Below the pieces are notes generated by a model. The model was not told the DNA's origin. It did no database searches and was given only the letters and a program-made list of their open reading frames with translations. A program made the position numbers and the translations under genes. A DNA stretch of 64,000 nucleotides from Hamiltosporidium tvaerminnensis. Lineage: Eukaryota > Microsporidia > Dubosqiidae. The stretch covers positions 62,001 through 126,000 of the forward strand of contig CM061252.1 of the NCBI GenBank assembly GCA_022605425.2. Reading direction: 5' to 3'. Below are positions 21,696 through 33,680 of this stretch, one piece after another (the stretch's first letter is position 1; every line of letters begins with the position of its first letter).

Positions 21696-21957
21696 AGTAT
21701 ACAATTATATTTTAATTATGATTATATTAATATTAAATTACCTATTAAATTAATAGATTGGTTCGTTTGAACTGTTTGAGAGAAATGACATTATCCATAG
21801 AACATTAGAATATTCATTTTTTGATAACGAATTGCTACAAAAAAACGTATCAGAATATTATTTATGCAAAATATAATATAGCAAGAGTTTGTAATAATTT
21901 AAATAGCATTTTTATGCAAAAATATAATTTAGAATATAAAAAAATCACTGAAGAACT

Positions 21958-23254
<1,297 letters not shown>

Positions 23255-23935
23255 TCTACAAAATGAATTAGGAGCCACTTAGTTCAATAAATTCTTTATA
23301 ATGAGCATGCAGAGATAAGAATGGACACCTGTATAAAAACTGATGTTAAAATTCTGAATAACAGACCCGACATATTTATTTTAGATGTGAAGAAGAATAA
23401 GATAACACTCATTGAAGTAGGAATCACTTCCCAAAACTCTCTTCAAATAGTTGAAACTAAAAAACTTAGAACATGACTTGCTAGCCAATGAGTTAGGTCT
23501 TATTTATAAGTGTAGTTTTGAGATAATTCCGTATGTAATGATCTGGACTGTATTGTGACAAAATAGACGAAGTAGCACCTTAAAAGACTATAAATACTTT
23601 ATAATGCACTGACTTGCATTAAGTTGATAGTAGTTAAGAAGACAGTCGAAACGATTTCCTTTGATCGACGAAGAGGACTTGAGTCAGGACTAAATGCCAA
23701 AGAGAGCTAGGAGAGAGCGTCAATGGGTGTTATTATGAGAGCAGAGATGCACGAGGAACTAACATTCCCCTTAAAACAAACGAGTAGAGATAAAATTGGT
23801 GTTAAAACAGAAAATAAGAAAAATATTAAATCCCTTATTTTAGAAGGAAGAACAAACAATTAACATCAATGAAGAGTCGGATTTAGAAGAAGAAACTATA
23901 TTAGTTAAAGAGGCAAAAGAAAATTTATAAAGAGA
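23255..23935 (+). mobile_element. RLE-LINE 3' fragment (copy 2)
   Basis: It aligns to the LINE at 63670-64000 and on into its C-terminal tail. The restriction-like endonuclease signature is readable (NNRPDIFILDVKKNKITL, then IEVGITSQNSLQ), followed by a frameshift near 23472. The C-terminal tail retains RRGLESGLNAK. It is 5'-truncated, as expected from target-primed reverse transcription. Confidence 0.85.
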
Positions 23936-24821
23936 TTGAAGAATTTTTAACCCTGGATTTTTTAATAAAAATTATGATAATTTATAAGTGATTTAAAATG
24001 TTTATATACAAATTTGAGGTAAATCTAATCCGAATTTATCAGTCCTTTTAGATAATTTTATATAAATCTTATATATTGGTTTTTTTATGTATTAAATATA
24101 TATTTAGTTACCTTGGGTAGGTAATTTAATCTTTATTTTATGATTTAAAGATATATTTTATTTTATAATTGGTTTAGAATATTTGATTAAAAAACCATTT
24201 TAATAAAATAATAAGTTATATTCTTAAGTTTATTGTAAGTTTAAAAAAAGTTTAAATACTTCAAAATATGTTTTAAAAATATATTTTTAATATTTTACGT
24301 TCTAAAAAATCACAGAAATTGTAAATAAGTATATTTTGTTTGAATTTATAATTTTGAGTAAAATATATATATTCAAGATGAGGTAAGTTTCATGTTTGTT
24401 TAATTTCAGAGAAATTATCGTGTTAAGATTTATGACCTGACTATATTTAATATAATTAGTAATATTTAATCTAATATTTTAAGAGTAAAAATATTTTGAA
24501 GGAATTTGTTGGTTATTACGGGTCTGTATAAATTTTAAATATTTTTATGACACGAATAATTTTTAAAAGACTTCTTTTGTTAGTTGGTAAAACTATTTTC
24601 GGCAAATAATTTGTATTGAAATATAGTAGATTCCTTACTATTAGGTTGTATTTTTTAAAAAATTGATTCTATTTAAATTATATTTGAGGAATTGAGAATT
24701 TCACATAGATTTGTTGCTTCTAAAACTTCTCTTAGAAATTATTAAATCAAGCTTTCAAATTAAATTTACAAATCGCAGATTTAACATACAATTTTTAAAT
24801 CAGAAAATTATTTACAAATTT
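23936..24821. other. AT-rich intergenic stretch
   Basis: Nothing recognisable. Confidence 0.5.
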
Positions 24822-26126
24822 TTAGATCGGATCTTTCAGATACCAAACACCTCCTTTGCTCGTACAAAATTCTTTAGAAACTTTTGAAAAAACACCAATT
24901 TTAAGTTCTTTGTTAAATCTTTTAAAATATTCTTCAAATATTTCATTTCTTTTAAAACTTCTTTTTTTCATAAAAATTGCTATAAAAATATTTCTTATTT
25001 CATTTTCTTCACCTTCTTTTAAAACATATGAATTATTAATTAATTTATAAGTTAAATTATTTAATATTTTTATTAATTCTTCTTTTTCCATTCCACTTTT
25101 CACAATAACATATTCTATACTACAGATACCAACTTCTTTAAATATTTCATAAATAATATTTTCATCTTTATTATTTGTTTCTTCTATTTCCTCTATTTCT
25201 TCTTCTCCTTTAAGTAAATAAATATCATTCTTTTTTATACACAATTCAACTACCAAATTTATATTATTTTTTGTAATATATTTGGTTTCTAAATATCCTT
25301 TTTCTTTTAATTGTTGAATTATTATCTTTCTATTGTCTTGTAAACATTCTTCATAAAATTTATCTTTTAAAATGTATCTGCCTCTGCATACCATACAATA
25401 TTCTTTTATTATTTCTAAAATTCCATCTAAATTATTAAAAATATTTTTTATAATTGAAATGTTAATAACTTTTAATCTAAAAATTGTTTTTATTAATTCG
25501 TTTTTCATATGAAGTGTATGTTGAGAAATTTTAAAAGAGTCATTTCGTGTTGTAATAGACAAAGAATTATCATTAATATTTGATATATGAGTAATATTAG
25601 TTATATTATCATAATTTGAATCATTTAAATTATTGTTCAAAGGAAATGCATTATAATCACATTTATCTTCACTTCTACAATATTTATACTCTCTGGGTTC
25701 TTCATTTTCAATTCTATCTAAAACATACTTCAATGATTTTTTTCTAAACTCAAATTTTTCTTTGCTTTCACTTTTAATCATAACAAATCCATTTTTAATT
25801 TCTTTACTTGTTTGTTCACAGTACTTAGGTCTCATAAAATAAAATCCGTCTATTTCTCGTATAACTATAAGTTTCTGGTTGTGGTAAACTCTACCGACAT
25901 ACATTTTTTCATTTATGTAACCGATAGCACATTTATTTATTTTTGTGTTTATTTCTAAATACTTATCGTTATATTTAGATTTTATTGTTTTTAATTTATC
26001 GTTTGTATCATTTATGTTTTGTACTTCTTTTAAATCTTTTATGTCTTTTGTATCATTTATATTGAAAATTTTAATGTTTCGCTTGTCTTCTATAATTTTG
26101 TATTCAGATATTATTTTCTTTGCCAT
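24822..26126 (-). CDS. RPC37: RNA polymerase III subunit RPC5 (Rpc37/POLR3E) with metazoan-like C-terminal domain
   Basis: This is a 434-residue peripheral Pol III subunit. Near residues 75-150 is the dimerisation region: GYINEKMYVGRVYHNQKLIV, then FYFMRPKYCEQ (compare LQLRPSFSYLDK in human RPC5) and FRKKSLKYVLDRIENEEP (compare RRVQSYEFLQKKHAEEPW). In the middle, IIKEYCMVCRGRYILKDKFY then RKIIIQQLKEKGYLETKYI mirrors the human GNWVVKSDILY ... SRWVVRKEVAT winged-helix region. The end, RSFKRNEIFEEYFKRF then FCTSKGGVWYLKDP, mirrors the human tail RVRRNMIQ ... CCVSYGGMWYLKG. The comparison is with the human protein from memory. Yeast Rpc37 lacks this tail, so the long form looks ancestral or convergent. 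No C-run precedes the ATG. Confidence 0.88.
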   Translation of the reverse strand: MAKKIISEYKIIEDKRNIKIFNINDTKDIKDLKEVQNINDTNDKLKTIKSKYNDKYLEINTKINKCAIGYINEKMYVGRVYHNQKLIVIREIDGFYFMRPKYCEQTSKEIKNGFVMIKSESKEKFEFRKKSLKYVLDRIENEEPREYKYCRSEDKCDYNAFPLNNNLNDSNYDNITNITHISNINDNSLSITTRNDSFKISQHTLHMKNELIKTIFRLKVINISIIKNIFNNLDGILEIIKEYCMVCRGRYILKDKFYEECLQDNRKIIIQQLKEKGYLETKYITKNNINLVVELCIKKNDIYLLKGEEEIEEIEETNNKDENIIYEIFKEVGICSIEYVIVKSGMEKEELIKILNNLTYKLINNSYVLKEGEENEIRNIFIAIFMKKRSFKRNEIFEEYFKRFNKELKIGVFSKVSKEFCTSKGGVWYLKDPI

Positions 26127-26499
26127 TTTTATATTGAATGAAGGGATAAAAAAATAGGGTAGAATAGAAAATATATAATTGAATGGGTATAGGTATTTAA
26201 TTATGTGCGTAAATAGTTTATAAAGATGATTATAGGATGGGTTTTCTACTTTTAGAAAATCTGTACTTTAAAAATATATTTTGAGACGTGTATCAATATA
26301 ATATTAATAAAAATAAAGTGCATAAAAAAAAGAGATAAATTTTTTTGCATAAAACAAACCAAATAATTAGAAATAAATATTCTGAATTATATTTTGCAAA
26401 GATGACAGGTATGGAGCAAGGGATTTTTAAAGAGTTAGAATTTATTGGAATGAATAGCTTACATTTGCTATTTCTTGTGGAGATATTTATACTCCTTTA
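26127..26499. other. Intergenic stretch upstream of RPC5
   Basis: No motif can be supported. LINE similarity begins at about 26500. Confidence 0.5.
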
Positions 26500-27460
26500 A
26501 ATTTGTAAGTATTTATAAAGATTTAGGAATAATAGAAGATAAGTGAGGTGATTTGACACGTAACTGATCCGAAGAAGCAAAAAGTGAACTGATATCAACA
26601 GTTGAAAGGCTATGTCACACTAGATTAAATGCAAAAAAATATTTTCTGCAATTAATCAACGTGTGATATCTTTAGGCAAATAACCTATAGGACTACTTCG
26701 ACTTGAACCGTCTGAGTTCTCTAATCTAGATGATACAGTGAGTAAATTGTCAATCGAAAATAAAGTACTTCTCCGTCCAGGATATAAAAAACATTTTTTA
26801 CATCATAAAACATATCATCAAGAAGAGTAAATGGTGTTGAGTAGCGAATCGACATATGCTTCGGCAGCTCTTGGGTTTCTGGAAAAAGTACAGAAATATC
26901 AACTCGAAGAGCCCAATTCTAAAGCTAAAGAATAATAATAAAACCCATCTTGCACTAATAAAAGGCTTCTTTCTTATAAGTAAGATATATTGGAAGAATG
27001 AGTCAAAAAAAGAATTTAGATGAAGCTCAACTTGCAAAATTATATAACGAAATAGAAAAACGAAAACTTCATTCAAATTTTATAAAATAAGAACAAAAGA
27101 GCCAGAATTTAGGAATTAGTCTTATATATGATCAAAGAAAGGTATTAATAAGCCAAAAAATGATGCAATTTTCTGCTATATATAAAATAGAAATGTATTC
27201 TGGCAAGCAAAATATTAGTGTAAACACTGCAATCAATCTGAAAAACAATAAGCACTTAGCGACTCAATATAGGAATATGTTTAGTATGACTACAGCAAAC
27301 GGACTGATGTGGTGTTTAGATTTCTACATTTGCGCTATCTAAATAGATATAAATTCAAACATATAAGATTAATAACGTGTCAATCAATCAAAGAAGTTCT
27401 CGAAAACGAGTATGTGGAAATATGAGTGGAAAAAAGAAAATAAAGAATTTTGAAACATTG
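26500..27460 (+). mobile_element. RLE-LINE internal fragment (copy 3)
   Basis: It aligns to the LINE from about 62810 to 63740. This covers the region just after the reverse transcriptase (ERLCHTRLNAKKYFLQLI), the long helical connector (KTHLALIKGFF; EEAQLAKLYNEIEKRKLHS) and a decayed zinc knuckle. It is truncated at both ends relative to other copies and full of shifts. Confidence 0.8.
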
Positions 27461-27924
27461 AACAATATACCATGTTTTTTAGTTAGGAAATAAAAATATC
27501 ACTTTGGGTGAAGTCTAAATTATTAGCAAATAAATATTTTTATATTTATTTATAAATTCTCGAATAAATCATTATGCGATAATTTGGTCTCTAATTATTA
27601 CATATAACAACCTATTTACAATAAAGTAATATGTTCAAAAAATCTAATTAAGTTAATAAATTAAGGATGTGATTTCTATTTCTTTTGAAAATTTTATTCA
27701 AAAAACAAGCAAAAGTTTTGAGATATCTGTACAATCTAAAGTTATAATATATTTAGAAATTAAGATTAAAAGATGAATTCAGCATGTAATCTTAACTGTA
27801 CTCAAATAATATAATAATTTTTTTATACTGAGTTTTCTTATTTTTCGTTCTCCTTTGCTTCATATTAATATAAATCCAATTTAATTGCACAAGATCAGCC
27901 AAATCTACACATATAATTCTTTTT

Positions 27925-28085
27925 AAACAGATCCAGTTATCTACAAAAAATACATTCGCAAAGACATTGGTTCCAGAGTTTTTGCTTGCTTCATTTATTT
28001 CTTTATAAACAGATCCAGTTATATACAAAAAATACATTCGCAAAGACATTGGTTCCAGAGTTTTTGCTTGCTTCATTTAATTCTT
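27925..28085. repeat. Tandem duplication, 82-bp unit, two copies
   Basis: Units at 27925 and 28007 begin AAACAGATCCAGTTAT and continue for about 75 bp, including TTGGTTCCAGAGTTTTTGC, with only a single substitution. The duplication is therefore very recent, or the region is conserved. 82 is not a multiple of three, so the 94-codon open frame covering it on the minus strand reads the two copies in different frames and is not believed. Confidence 0.85.
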
Positions 28086-28529
28086 TCATTGTCTAGAAAA
28101 AAAAAAGAATAACAACCAATATATTATAAATTTCGGTAAGTTACCAGGCGGTAAAACATAAAAGACTAACAGAAGGATAATTATTGCAATATAAAACCGA
28201 GTTAACACCAACAAATTTATATAGAAAATTTATATTTATTTTTTGTCAACAGATGTGGTTTTTAACAAAATAAATAAATTAAAAAAATATTTTTTACAAA
28301 AGAATTTTCATAGTAATTTTAAGGAAAGAATTGCCCAAAAAAAATTAGTATTAATATTTTAGAAATATTTAAATATTAATTTTAAGAAGAATTTCAATGA
28401 TAATTCTCTGTATTATTTACACATTAATTCCTTTATATTTATACATTAACAGGTTTGAATAAGTAAGTAGTGTCTTTATAAACCTTCACATGTTTACTCA
28501 AATATTTTTTTTATTTTATTTCATTAAAA

Positions 28530-28905
28530 CAATCTCATCTTAAAAGACTAGAAATACCCATGAATGTAGAGGCATACATTCAGTCTATAGTACTTAAGAA
28601 GACAGTCGAAACAATTTCCTTTGATCGACGAAGAGGACTTGAGTCAGGACTAAATGCCGAAGAGAGATGGGAAAGAGCGTCAATGGGTGTTATTATGAGA
28701 GCAGAGATGCATGAAGAACTAACACCCCCTTTAAAAGGAGAGAAGAGAGAGGAAGATGATGCAAAAAATTTTAAACCAAAAAATAAAGCAACCTTTATTT
28801 TACAAGGAGGAACCACTTTAGCGGAACCGACCGATAACATAAATGAAGAGTCGGCTTGGAAGAAGAGACAATAGTGGTTAAAGAGGTAGAAGAAAACATA
28901 TAAAA
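28530..28905 (+). mobile_element. RLE-LINE 3' fragment (copy 4), best C-terminal tail
   Basis: It begins at the sequence with which the long copy leaves the window (CATCTTAAAAGACT) and so shows what follows. A 104-codon open frame from 28560 has AYIQSIVLKKTVETISFD, RRRGLESGLNAEERWERA and an acidic end (NINEESAWKK). The tail is shared by copies 1, 2 and 5. This is the extreme 3' end of the LINE reading frame plus a short UTR. Confidence 0.85.
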
Positions 28906-29739
28906 ATGCTAAATATATTTTAACCCAGAATTTTATAAAATAAAAATATTATTTCATTAAAACTGATAACAAAAAAATAATAAGAATTAATCTTAAAAAA
29001 AAGAGAGAAATAAGATATTTATTTAACCTTTTGTCTTATAAAACCGATATTCAAATTAAAAATAATTACTTCGGTAATCGTTCATACAAAAATTTTACAA
29101 ATATGGCATTTATTAAATAAACCTGCTTTCCTTTTTATGTTTTGTATTGAAATATTTATTTAATTTGAAGTGAATTGTAGTCAATTATTATAAATTATAT
29201 ACTACAAGTTTTATATTTCGAATGCAAATAGAAGTATACTTACAGTTAAGATTGTACTTTGAATGTAAGAAGTAATTTCATTATATTAGTTTGAAGAGTA
29301 AGCGATTATAAGAGTCGAAAATAACACTAAGCTATGTAATAGCAAAGAGTGTATATTTGCTAACAATATACATCCATATTACATATATGATTTATAGAAG
29401 ATGATAGTGTTTGGTAAATGAGTTGTAAAATAGTAAATTTTCAATTTTTTATAAGATATATATTTTAAATAGAGATTCAAATGATAAAAGAAGAAATAAA
29501 TAATACAAAATATTAGGAAGGAAGAAAGAAAAGAGGATATTGTAAGTGAATAAAATATCTATAGATTGTATGAAATATATAATAGAATAAATAAAAATAG
29601 AATGATGAATTATCTCGTTGCAGTAAATAAATAGGAATTTAATATAATTTTTCTATTATTTACATTTCGAATCTATTTTTTATACCACGAGTCTTGCAAT
29701 ATTTATTTTTTCTGTTTTGGCTGTTAATCTCTTTTTTAA
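28906..29739. other. AT-rich intergenic stretch
   Basis: No gene or repeat is supported. Confidence 0.5.
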
Positions 29740-29740
29740 T

Positions 29741-29880
29741 TTACAGATTCTTTATATATGTATTTTTATGTTTTATTATTTATTCTTTTCGTATATAATT
29801 TCTACGGTGTTCTTTATATTTACAGATTCTTTATATATGTATTTTTATGTTTTCTTATTTATTCTTTTCTTATTTTCTTT
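29741..29880. repeat. Tandem duplication, 79-bp unit, upstream of H2A
   Basis: Copies at 29741 and 29820 share TTACAGATTCTTTATATATG and the next 30 bases (TATTTTTATGTTTT and TTATTTATTCTTTTC). They lie about 200-330 bp upstream of the H2A start, so promoter spacing may be affected. The long open frame here (from 29717) is T-rich and not a gene. Confidence 0.8.
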
Positions 29881-30066
29881 TTCATTTTTGTTTTTTCTTT
29901 ACTACTTTTTTATTTACAAATTTTTTATTTACAAATTTTTTATTTTCTTTTCAGTTTTTAAATTAATAAGGTTCTCATCCGATAAAAACCTTTTAAATAG
30001 ATTTAAAATCAATAAATTTCCCTCCTTTTTTCCCTCCAAAACATCTATAAATAATCTTTATTTTAA

Positions 30067-30072
30067 CCCCCC
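30067..30072 (+). promoter_or_regulatory. C-run motif directly abutting the H2A start
   Basis: Six C residues immediately precede the ATG at 30073. This is the strongest example of the C-run in the window. Confidence 0.65.
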
Positions 30073-30456
30073 ATGGCAAGCGGAAAAGGAGGAAAGAAAG
30101 ATCCTATTACATCTTCAAAACGAGAAGCAAGTGATCCACGTTCAGTATGTAAATTGAACCAATTACATCGAATTATTAGAACTCGTACACGTATGCGTGT
30201 ATCGCAATCTGCTTGTGTAGCAGTAGCAGCTGGTTTGGTGTATTTGATGGGAGAAATACTTGAAGGTTCGAAAGCAGCAGCAGAAGAAGAAGGAAAGAAG
30301 AAAATTTTACCTAAACATATAAATTTAGCCATCTGTAAAGATGAAGAATTGGGACATGTTGGACATGATTGGCTTATCAAAGGTGGAGGTGTTAAAAGTG
30401 CAGTGTCTCATGATTTACAGTCATCAAAGAGAGGAAAACAAAGTCAAGAGTTGTGA
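30073..30456 (+). CDS. HTA1: Histone H2A ending in an SQEL phosphorylation motif
   Basis: This is a core histone of 127 residues. The N-terminal tail (MASGKGGKKDPITSSKRE) leads into a divergent histone fold: LNQLHRIIRTRTRMRVSQSA corresponds to the FPVGRVHRLLRKGNYAERV helix, then VAVAAGLVYLMGEILEGS (AAVLEYLTAEILELAG) and ILPKHINLAICKDEELGHV (IIPRHLQLAIRNDEELNKL). GGGVKSAV matches the GGVLPNI docking region. The acidic-patch segment LGEILE/DEEL is partly kept. The last residues are KQSQEL, the SQE-hydrophobic end used by yeast H2A and H2A.X for DNA-damage phosphorylation. The ATG at 30073 follows a C-run; frames extending upstream are low-complexity. Confidence 0.95.
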   Translation: MASGKGGKKDPITSSKREASDPRSVCKLNQLHRIIRTRTRMRVSQSACVAVAAGLVYLMGEILEGSKAAAEEEGKKKILPKHINLAICKDEELGHVGHDWLIKGGGVKSAVSHDLQSSKRGKQSQEL

Positions 30457-31184
30457 GATTAATAAAATTCTTTAGTGTTTCTTCTTTTTAGGTTTTTAGT
30501 TTTTTTTTTAAAATATTTTTTAAATTCAGAATGAAAAGAAAGGAAGGGAAGCGTTTAATGTTTTAGTATTAGGAATTTTAATTATGTACGTTATTTTGAA
30601 TATTTTGTTATTGCAATAGCGAGTCGCATGTTTCTCAGTGAAATAAATTGTAATCTTCTATATTGTTTTAAATATATGATTATTTGAAAAAGAAAATTAC
30701 TAATTTTATTTTTTGGTGAAATAAATTGTAATTTTATATTATTTTGGATAAATGGTTATTTGAGTAAATTTATTTAATAAATTTCTGGGTTATAATATTT
30801 TTATTTGATGTGAAAGGATATTATTTGAATGAACTGGGAAAGCACAAATTTTACTTGTTTTGTGAAATTTTATAATTCTTAAATTATAAATAATGCTTTA
30901 TATTTTAATTTTTTTATTTTGTAAAATTGAAAATAAAATGATATGTTTCGATTTATATTTGTTTAATAAATGATCTTAATAGAAGGATGACATGATAAAT
31001 ATCGTAAAAAAGTGAATGGTATATTAAATTATAGTAAGTCTCTTTGACACATAAATAAATATATTTTCATTTGTTTTAGATATTAATTGATGTAGGTTTT
31101 TAGTGTTTCTATGTGAAGATGATTTATTAAAAAAAAATTTTGATAATTTAAATTAGTATTTTTTTTATTTATGAAATATATATT
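30457..31184. other. AT-rich intergenic stretch
   Basis: No gene or strong repeat. The phrase GTGAAATAAATTGTAAT occurs twice, near 30637 and 30715, suggesting a weak duplication of about 78 bp. Confidence 0.45.
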
Positions 31185-31199
31185 GATTTGCAGTTGTAT

Positions 31200-32155
31200 A
31201 AATGAGCCTCGAGTGTTTTAGAGTCTTTGAGATGGCTCAAGAGAGAAAATATGAGGTAATATGATGAAGCAGTGTTCTGCTATATCAAGGATAGAAATGT
31301 AATTAGAGGTGTGGAAAGAGAATATCAGCAGTGTAATATGTCTGGTAAAACGTTGAAGCATTTTGCAATCGATGTGAGAAAATGTTTGGATATAAGTACA
31401 TCGCACGGTATGATTTAAGAGTTATACACCTAAATCTTCTTCTTTAAATAGATAAAAATTCAAGTCTATAAATGAAAATAATCTCTCACCTCAAGAAATT
31501 TCCACAGACAAGTAGGCTGAAATAAGAGTGAACAGGGAAATAAACTGATATCATGATTTGGATTAATAGAGCTAAAACATATATTTAAGACAAAACTCGG
31601 AATAAGATAACCCTCGTTGAACTAGGAATTACTTCTCAGGATTCACTGCAAATAATTTAAACCGAAAAATTAAAAAAATAATTTTTTTTAGCCAATGAGC
31701 TGTGTCTAGCTTTCAGTTTAGTGCTAAGATTATCTTCAAAATTATTTCCTGGGACGGTATTGTGACAAAATAACATAAGTCATGCTTCAAGAGACTGCAA
31801 ATACCCATAAATGTAGAAGCATATATCTATTCAATAGCACTTAAGAAGACAGTCGAAAAAAATTTATATAATTACCAAAGAGGACTTGCGCCAAAACTAA
31901 ATAACGAAAAAAGCTGGGAAAAAGCGTCAATAGGTGTTATTAAGAGAGCCAAAATCCATGAGGAACCAACATATCATTATAAGTAAGCAAGTTTATAGGA
32001 AGATGGTGTTCAACAAGCGAAAACAAAAAATAGCATATCTCCTAAGTTTTAATGGAGGAACTACACTAAAGATTCGACGATAAATATTAACCAAGTGTTG
32101 AATTTGGAAAAGGAAAAGATAATGATTGAAGGGATAGTAGAAAATATATAAAATA
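31200..32155 (+). mobile_element. RLE-LINE 3' fragment (copy 5)
   Basis: It aligns from the zinc knuckle region (compare 63399 onward) through the endonuclease to the C-terminal tail. Recognisable scraps are EAVFCYIKDRNV-like, KLGIRITLVELGITSQDSLQ and IQSIALKKTVEK. It is heavily mutated. It lies just downstream of the pseudokinase gene in convergent orientation. Confidence 0.8.
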
Positions 32156-32338
32156 GTAAAAATGCTTTGAACTCGGAATTTTATTAAATCATTGACAGTT
32201 TTATATGTCATATTGAGGTCTTTTTATTAATATATTTCAGCAGAGTTTTCAAGTATAATTTTAAAGACTTTAATGAGACTGAATATGATTTAAATGAGAC
32301 TTAATATGACTTAAAGGACTGAAACAAAAAAGATGACT

Positions 32339-33680
32339 TTAATAATAATATCTTCTTTTTTTTAGATAAATAATGATTGATGCTATAAACAAAATAATTA
32401 CAATCGATACAACAATTATTACGTGATAATGCTTTTGAAAAAATGAAAGAAGTACTTGTTTGTGAATAGTTTCTTTTTTTTCTTTGAGAAGATTTTTGTT
32501 CGCAATGAGTGTAAATAAATCTTTGATTTCATTATAATTTTTAATGTTTAGGTGTTGCAGTGGATAGACGATGGTATTGATCTGTATTTTATAGTTCAAT
32601 AACTTTGAAATATAGGGTGTTGTGGTAGAATTAACAAATATGTTGGGTAACGTCTGTTTTAAATAAGTAAATTCTATACTTTTATTTTGATTACAGCAAC
32701 AGTATATTGTGTAGGAGTAATTCGTTGTGTTGTAGAAAAGTATTTTTTTTTTTTTAACAATACTATTTCCATCTTTGGAAAAGGAAAAATCAGAAAGAGA
32801 TCCAAAACAGATCATAAAATCATATAAAAAATCAAAAGAAGGATGTAAAAGAGCAATATCGGCGGAAGGTCTGTTTTCCAATATCATTCACTGTGAAATA
32901 TAGAATTAGGTTGCTTAGATTTTTTAAATTATTATCTGTAATAGAATTATTGAATTTTTTGATTTTAACACATTCCCCAAGGACTTTTCCCAGGAACCAG
33001 ACAGCGGTTTTATGATTAAATTCCTTTCTATCGGTTACCTCGGGTGGTAGACTTCCAAAAAGAGTAGAAAGTTCATGACACATGGCTTCTTCTATATTTT
33101 CCAAATTCGTATTTTCTTTTATTACTTTAGAAAAATCATGTATTTTTATTTTCCACGATTCTGTTACCAAAATATTTCTGTAATTCAAATTAAATAAAGC
33201 AATATTCTTAGCTTTTAAATAATTTATAAAATCCAGAATTTGCTTAATAATAAGTAAAAATTCTTCATATGTAACATTTCGAGTCTTTAAAATTGTTTTC
33301 AAATCTTGTCCGGGATATTCACATACAAAATAATTATAATCATTGATTTTTACTTGTCCACAAAACTTTACTATGCTATCATAGTTCAAAGTGGTTAAAT
33401 ATGATATTTCATTTAATGTATCTTCCGTTATATCACAAAATGGTATTCTTCGTACGATATATTTTGTATTCATATTATGATCAAAGGCAAATCTACAATT
33501 TTCGGATTTCATAATACATTCTCGGTTTTCGACAGTATACTCGATTCTATTTCCATTACTGTTTATTTCAATTAAATTAGGAAATTCCTCTAGATTTGTA
33601 CAAAAAATCAAAGTACGGAATAATCTATACACAGCAGATAGAATAAAAGAATATTTGACTTTCATATTGCAGAGCCTCAT
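32339..33680 (-). pseudogene. Membrane-anchored kinase-like protein (pseudokinase) with one frameshift
   Basis: Two minus-strand frames join at about 32880. The upstream one (33680-32832) starts with a hydrophobic leader; the second Met at 33665 (MKVKYSFILSAVYRL) gives the better signal sequence. It then holds a protein-kinase fold: YNYFVCEYPGQDLKTIL (hinge), KNIALFNLNYRNILV (catalytic loop), IKIHDFSKVI (DFG position) and LFGSLPPEVTDRK (APE region). The catalytic loop reads LFNLNYRN where HRDLKPEN is expected, so the catalytic Asp is Asn. The downstream frame (from 32887) supplies the missing end of the C-lobe (ENRPSADIALLHPSF) and a single transmembrane helix near the C-terminus (VIIVVSIVIILFIASIIIYL). 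One extra base explains the break. Likely inactive as an enzyme even if the frame is intact. Confidence 0.75.

Noticed and set aside
27792-28076. 94-codon minus-strand open frame
   Set aside because: The 82-bp duplicate is read in two different frames, so the protein-level sequence is not conserved between copies.
29717-30072. Upstream open frame before and overlapping H2A
   Set aside because: Phe/Tyr/Leu-rich translation of a T-rich promoter with a 79-bp duplication; it enters the H2A gene in another frame.
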